This document shows positions 7,216 through 9,420 of a stretch of 9,420 bases of DNA, in pieces. This DNA is from Candidatus Woesearchaeota archaeon (lineage in GTDB: Archaea; Nanobdellota; Nanobdellia; Woesearchaeales; GW2011-AR4), in the NCBI GenBank assembly GCA_016185815.1, contig JACPMT010000009.1:2042-11461 (forward strand), read 5' to 3'. A program made the position numbers and the translations under genes. How positions within the stretch are numbered: position 1 is the first letter of the stretch; the number at the start of each line of letters is the position of its first letter. Below the pieces are notes generated by a model. It worked only from the letters and a program-made list of their open reading frames with translations. It had not been told where the DNA came from and did no database searches.

Positions 7216-7542
7216 TTAAGTTTTCAGAATAATTCTTTTGGAAAGATTTTTTTCAGTATGCTGGTACAATAATGTGTCATATAACTTAATCAATTCCTTT
7301 ACTGCAGGATTTTCCTCGTTTAGCTTGAATAATTTAGCTCTTCCAATCTCTCTTGTCGGCTTTGCCATTCCATTTTTTAGTAACTTGTCCCATATTCTAT
7401 GCAAAGTTGTCCAGCCTATGTTTGAGTTTTCAGCAATATCTGACAAAGAATAGTCTAATCCCCTGCCTTCTATCAAAAAGTCCAATACCCTTATTACAGG
7501 CGTGTCTCCAAGCGTTTCTCTGAAGATTGTTGTTTCTTGCAT
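7216..7542 (-). CDS. Winged-helix transcriptional regulator
   Basis: The 108-residue protein is a small archaeal winged-helix regulator. A first helix (residues 14-25, TPVIRVLDFLIE) is followed by a helix-turn-helix (31-54: YSLSDIAENS, then NIGWTTLHRIWDKLL), a wing (KPTREIGRAKLFKLN, 61-75) and a C-terminal helix (PAVKELIKLYDTLL) that may dimerise. It has no ligand domain. The gene has a TATA box at 7568-7575, almost no leader, and diverges from the 92-residue gene around the palindrome at 7588-7603, a candidate binding site. The target genes are unknown; autoregulation or control of the divergent gene is likely. The proteins of this type often occur in archaeal genomes without assigned roles. 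Confidence 0.85.
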   Translation of the reverse strand: MQETTIFRETLGDTPVIRVLDFLIEGRGLDYSLSDIAENSNIGWTTLHRIWDKLLKNGMAKPTREIGRAKLFKLNEENPAVKELIKLYDTLLYQHTEKNLSKRIILKT

Positions 7543-7567
7543 AATTTCCTATATTGTTAGTGCCATA

Positions 7568-7575
7568 TATTTAAA
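7568..7575 (-). promoter_or_regulatory. TATA box of the winged-helix gene
   Basis: TTTAAATA on the minus strand is centred 29.5 nt before ATG 7542, leaving a leader of about 3 nt. Confidence 0.55.
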
Positions 7576-7587
7576 TGTTTCTATTTT

Positions 7588-7603
7588 GGTATATTAATAT
7601 ACC
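7588..7603. promoter_or_regulatory. Perfect 16-bp palindrome between divergent genes
   Basis: GGTATATTAATATACC is perfectly self-complementary, with flanking TTT and AAA adding partial symmetry. It lies 24 and 28 nt upstream of the two divergent TATA boxes, nearly centred. The outer half-site TTTTGGTATA occurs again at 8893-8902 beside the HxlR-like gene. Confidence 0.6.
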
Positions 7604-7619
7604 TAAATAAGAGTAAATA

Positions 7620-7627
7620 TTTATAAA
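7620..7627 (+). promoter_or_regulatory. TATA box of the 92-residue gene
   Basis: TTTATAAA is centred 26.5 nt before ATG 7650, predicting leaderless transcription and excluding the upstream TTG at 7629. Confidence 0.65.
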
Positions 7628-7649
7628 TTTGTTGTTTATTGCTGTCCAA

Positions 7650-7928
7650 ATGGATAAGCGAGCTGTTCAAGAAAAGGTGCTAAGAAAATTAATGGCTATG
7701 AACCCTCCAAAATGGGGAAATTCCCATACTGAAGAGGACAACTTAGTCAAAAGTCTGCCTAAGCACTTAAGAGGCACAAAAATTGTTCAAAATGCAATAG
7801 ACGAGTTATACAAGATTGAATTTTTAACAAAATTAAAGAAATCAGGCGAGTGGCATGTTTCCCTTAACCCAAGAAAAAAGGAAGAGATTTACAGGTTTTT
7901 GGGATTGCCGCCTGAGGAGAAATTATAA
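7650..7928 (+). CDS. Hypothetical 92-residue winged-helix-like archaeal protein
   Basis: The protein begins MDKRAVQEKVLRKLMAM and looks like a small winged-helix domain: an initial helix, NPPKWGNSHTEEDNLVKSLP in the second region, a helix with IVQNAIDELYKIEFL (52-66), and a strand pair ending in WHVSLNPRKKEEIYRFLG (77-94 by the longer numbering, about 76-88 here). The WG-SHT and SLNPR phrases recall uncharacterised small archaeal proteins, from memory only. It has no signal or membrane segment. Start 7650 is fixed by the TATA box. It diverges from the winged-helix regulator and precedes a membrane protein that has its own promoter. DNA binding is plausible but unproven. Confidence 0.75.
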   Translation: MDKRAVQEKVLRKLMAMNPPKWGNSHTEEDNLVKSLPKHLRGTKIVQNAIDELYKIEFLTKLKKSGEWHVSLNPRKKEEIYRFLGLPPEEKL

Positions 7929-7962
7929 TGGATTTTATTAAAGGTTTTGATTTTTGGATAGT

Positions 7963-7970
7963 TTTAAATA
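7963..7970 (+). promoter_or_regulatory. TATA box of the membrane-protein gene
   Basis: TTTAAATA is centred 26.5 nt before ATG 7993 and supports that start over TTG 7975. Confidence 0.55.
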
Positions 7971-7992
7971 GTATTTGACTTATGAATATTTT

Positions 7993-8586
7993 ATGAACTT
8001 TGATGAATACGTAATCTTAACCAAAGATTTTATTCTGGACAAGCAATTCTTGAATTTGTTTATATCCACAATATTCTTGTTCCTTGCAAGCTTATTGGCT
8101 TGGTATATTTACTACAAGCAGTTGGCAAGGCGTGATTTATTTGAGATACCCAAGCTTAATCTCAAGTCAAAATTCATAAATGTATTGGATAAAATCATAT
8201 ATTTCCTGAAGTATTTGTTTATTTTTCCAGTCTACTCTTTTATCTGGTTTTTGATATTTTCATTTTTGCTTTTTGTGCTTTCAAAATCAAGGCCTATAGA
8301 GGATATTTTATTCCTGGGCATTATAGTTGTGGCAGCTACAAGAATTGGAGCGTATGTAAGCGAAAAACTGGCAGAGGACATGGCTAAACTGCTTCCGCTG
8401 ACGCTTATAGCAATATTCCTGCTAGACCCAAAAGCAGTAACGCTGCAAGCCATAACCTCCTCATTCCCTGCATTATTGCAGCAAATACCAAGGGTTGCAA
8501 AATACCTGCTTTTTATTATCGCTGTAGAATGGCTGTTGAGAATAGGGCGCTGGATAATAACATCTCTAAAGCCAAAACAAGAATAG
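7993..8586 (+). CDS. Hypothetical integral membrane protein (four or five spans)
   Basis: No family is recognised. The 197-residue protein has hydrophobic segments at about 19-41, 72-97, 103-123, 131-146 (short) and 169-190. A basic loop with KQLARRD lies after the first span, which by the positive-inside rule suggests that this loop is cytoplasmic. The third region carries RIGAYVSEKLAEDMAK, a mixed polar helix. There is no cleavable signal peptide, transport motif or catalytic motif. ATG 7993 was chosen because its TATA box is at the leaderless distance; TTG 7975 would add six residues. It is followed 12 nt later by the convergent stop of the HxlR-like gene. It may be a small transporter, channel or membrane anchor, but nothing in the sequence selects among these. 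Confidence 0.8.
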   Translation: MNFDEYVILTKDFILDKQFLNLFISTIFLFLASLLAWYIYYKQLARRDLFEIPKLNLKSKFINVLDKIIYFLKYLFIFPVYSFIWFLIFSFLLFVLSKSRPIEDILFLGIIVVAATRIGAYVSEKLAEDMAKLLPLTLIAIFLLDPKAVTLQAITSSFPALLQQIPRVAKYLLFIIAVEWLLRIGRWIITSLKPKQE

Positions 8587-8598
8587 TGATTTTGATAT

Positions 8599-8892
8599 TT
8601 ATTTAGCAAAACTTGTTGCAAAACCTAAAAGCATTTGTGATATTTCCTTGCCCTTTGCACTCAATGTATAAGCTACTTTTCTAGGGCTGTCTATAACTAT
8701 TTTCTCAACAAGCCCCAATGCTTCAAGCAATTTCAATTTTTTTGACAATGCTCTAGATGTAACCTTCAAATTTTTTTTAATTTTGGAAAAGGTAGTCTTT
8801 TCATAGAATAACAAGAATATCAGCAATGGGACTATCCATTTCTTGCCTAAAGCTTCCATAAGCCCAAAAAGAGCGTCATAGCTTTGAAACAT
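8599..8892 (-). CDS. HxlR-like winged-helix regulator
   Basis: The 97-residue protein has the outline of the HxlR branch of winged-helix regulators: an N-terminal helix ending GKKWIVPLLIFLL (16-28, compare the family's GGKWxxxIL), a helix-turn-helix (33-59: TTFSKIKKNLKVTSRALSKK then LKLLEALG) and a wing (LVEKIVIDSPRKVAYTLSAKG, 61-81, given here in parts as LVEKIV and KVAYTLSAKG). A short C-terminal helix follows. It is slightly shorter than many members and has no ligand domain or redox cysteine. The start at 8892 abuts a palindrome (8893-8918) and a TATA box at 8920-8927 gives a leader of about five bases. It is divergent from the glycosyltransferase gene, which it may control together with itself. 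Confidence 0.85.
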   Translation of the reverse strand: MFQSYDALFGLMEALGKKWIVPLLIFLLFYEKTTFSKIKKNLKVTSRALSKKLKLLEALGLVEKIVIDSPRKVAYTLSAKGKEISQMLLGFATSFAK

Positions 8893-8918
8893 TTTTGGTA
8901 TACACTGATATACTAAAA
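8893..8918. promoter_or_regulatory. Palindromic operator at the HxlR-like gene start
   Basis: TTTTGGTATA (8893-8902) and TATACTAAAA (8909-8918) are inverted repeats with one mismatch, separated by six bases. They fill the space between the TATA box and the start codon, covering the predicted transcript start. That is the classic position for autorepression. The left arm matches the flank plus half-site of the palindrome at 7588-7603. Confidence 0.6.
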
Positions 8919-8919
8919 C

Positions 8920-8927
8920 TTATATAT
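8920..8927. promoter_or_regulatory. TATA-like element shared by divergent genes
   Basis: On the minus strand ATATATAA is centred 31.5 nt before ATG 8892. On the plus strand TTATATAT could start the glycosyltransferase transcript near 8950. A second plus-strand candidate, TTTAAAA at 8967-8973, is too close to the ribosome site to serve well. Confidence 0.45.
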
Positions 8928-8987
8928 GATTTTGTTGATTTAATTGTTATAATTGTTTTAATTTTATTTAAAACTTTCGATTTAATT

Positions 8988-8993
8988 AGGAGG
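8988..8993 (+). promoter_or_regulatory. Shine-Dalgarno site of the glycosyltransferase gene
   Basis: AGGAGG lies four bases before ATG 8998 and fixes this start; the gene therefore has a leader, unlike its leaderless neighbours. Confidence 0.7.
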
Positions 8994-8997
8994 AATT

Positions 8998-9420
8998 ATG
9001 AAAATTTTTTTTGCGAGCCAGTCATTTTACCCGAATATTGGCGGCGTTTCAACATATTTGCTAAACTTGGCTAAAGGCTTGATGCAAAGGGGAAACGATG
9101 TTATTGAAGTTCATCTAAGGCCGCCGAATGAATCAAGCGAAGATGTTGTTAAAGGAATTAAGGTTTTTAGGATTCCAAAAGAGCCTTTAAAAGACGAGCT
9201 GCTTAAAGGCTACAGCAATTTTAAAGAAAGAATTTACAAAGAGTGCCATGGTGAAGGGGAATTTTTCAAAAAAGAGCCTTTGATAACATACGGCTACGAC
9301 GAATATCATCAAATCAATTTATCCCTCGGAAAGCAAATTGAGGAGCTTTTGGAGAAAAACCCAACTGAAATAGTGCATATCCACGACTTTCAGCTTCTTT
9401 TGATTTATAGGAATACGCCA
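8998..9420 (+). CDS. Glycosyltransferase, GT4-like, N-terminal part (cut by window end)
   Basis: The open frame runs 141 codons from ATG 8998 to the window edge without a stop. It starts with a strand and the glycine loop typical of GT-B retaining glycosyltransferases: MKIFFASQSFYPNIGGVSTY, followed by a helix LLNLAKGLMQRG and a second strand NDVIEVHL. Near the visible end EIVHIHDFQLL (123-133) matches the family's HxHD-type segment of the N-terminal Rossmann domain. The sugar-donor-binding C-terminal domain lies outside the window. These enzymes act in the cytoplasm on glycans, lipids or sugars such as trehalose; TreT-like trehalose synthase is one possibility, but the acceptor cannot be told. 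It is divergent from the HxlR-like regulator, which may control it. Confidence 0.8.
   Translation, partial: MKIFFASQSFYPNIGGVSTYLLNLAKGLMQRGNDVIEVHLRPPNESSEDVVKGIKVFRIPKEPLKDELLKGYSNFKERIYKECHGEGEFFKKEPLITYGYDEYHQINLSLGKQIEELLEKNPTEIVHIHDFQLLLIYRNTP

Noticed and set aside
7629..7649. A TTG start seven codons upstream of 7650
   Set aside because: It sits at the edge of the TATA box, ahead of the expected transcript start.
8232..8621. Minus-strand frame overlapping the membrane-protein gene
   Set aside because: It is antisense to a coherent multi-span membrane protein and also overlaps the end of the HxlR-like gene.

Overview
The window looks like AT-rich archaeal chromosome, most probably from a small-genome (DPANN-type) lineage; the lineage is an inference. 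The archaeal signs are TATA boxes in front of most genes, several genes with no room for a leader (the TATA centre lies 26.5 nt before the start codon in four of them), strong Shine-Dalgarno sites only where a leader exists, a PhoU regulator fused to an AbrB-type DNA-binding domain, and many very small winged-helix and zinc-ribbon proteins. Two genes of bacterial type, DNA gyrase subunit B and the enoyl-ACP reductase FabI, sit in this context and suggest old transfers from bacteria.

Layout. Positions 1-27 (minus) hold the first nine codons of a gene downstream of gyrB, possibly gyrA. A 240-base gap with nested hairpins separates it from gyrB (270-2360, minus), which carries an in-frame palindromic insert. 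A 240-base gap with a bidirectional TATA element follows, then a short plus-strand gene of unknown function (from 2607) whose frame runs into the opposing gene. A three-gene operon of tiny proteins lies on the minus strand (3443 down to 2838): a 48-residue acidic protein, a 46-residue zinc ribbon and a 97-residue protein. It diverges from an archaeal phoU-like regulator (3742-4743, plus) across an AT-rich region with palindromes and a second structured hairpin element related to the one beside gyrB.

phoU meets purM (4744-5847, minus) stop to stop. Next on the minus strand are fabI (6312-7085) with a closely coupled 131-residue gene (5909-6304). A winged-helix regulator (7216-7542, minus) diverges from a 92-residue winged-helix-like protein (7650-7928, plus) around a perfect 16-bp palindrome. 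A multi-spanning membrane protein (7993-8586, plus) is followed by an HxlR-like regulator (8599-8892, minus) with a related palindrome at its start. The window ends inside a GT4-type glycosyltransferase gene (8998 onward, plus).

The genes do not form one pathway. The most notable items are the shared paired-hairpin element at two loci, the palindromic insert in GyrB, the divergent small-protein operon, the similar palindromes at two regulator genes, and fabI in an archaeal setting. No tRNA, rRNA, CRISPR array or transposase gene was seen.
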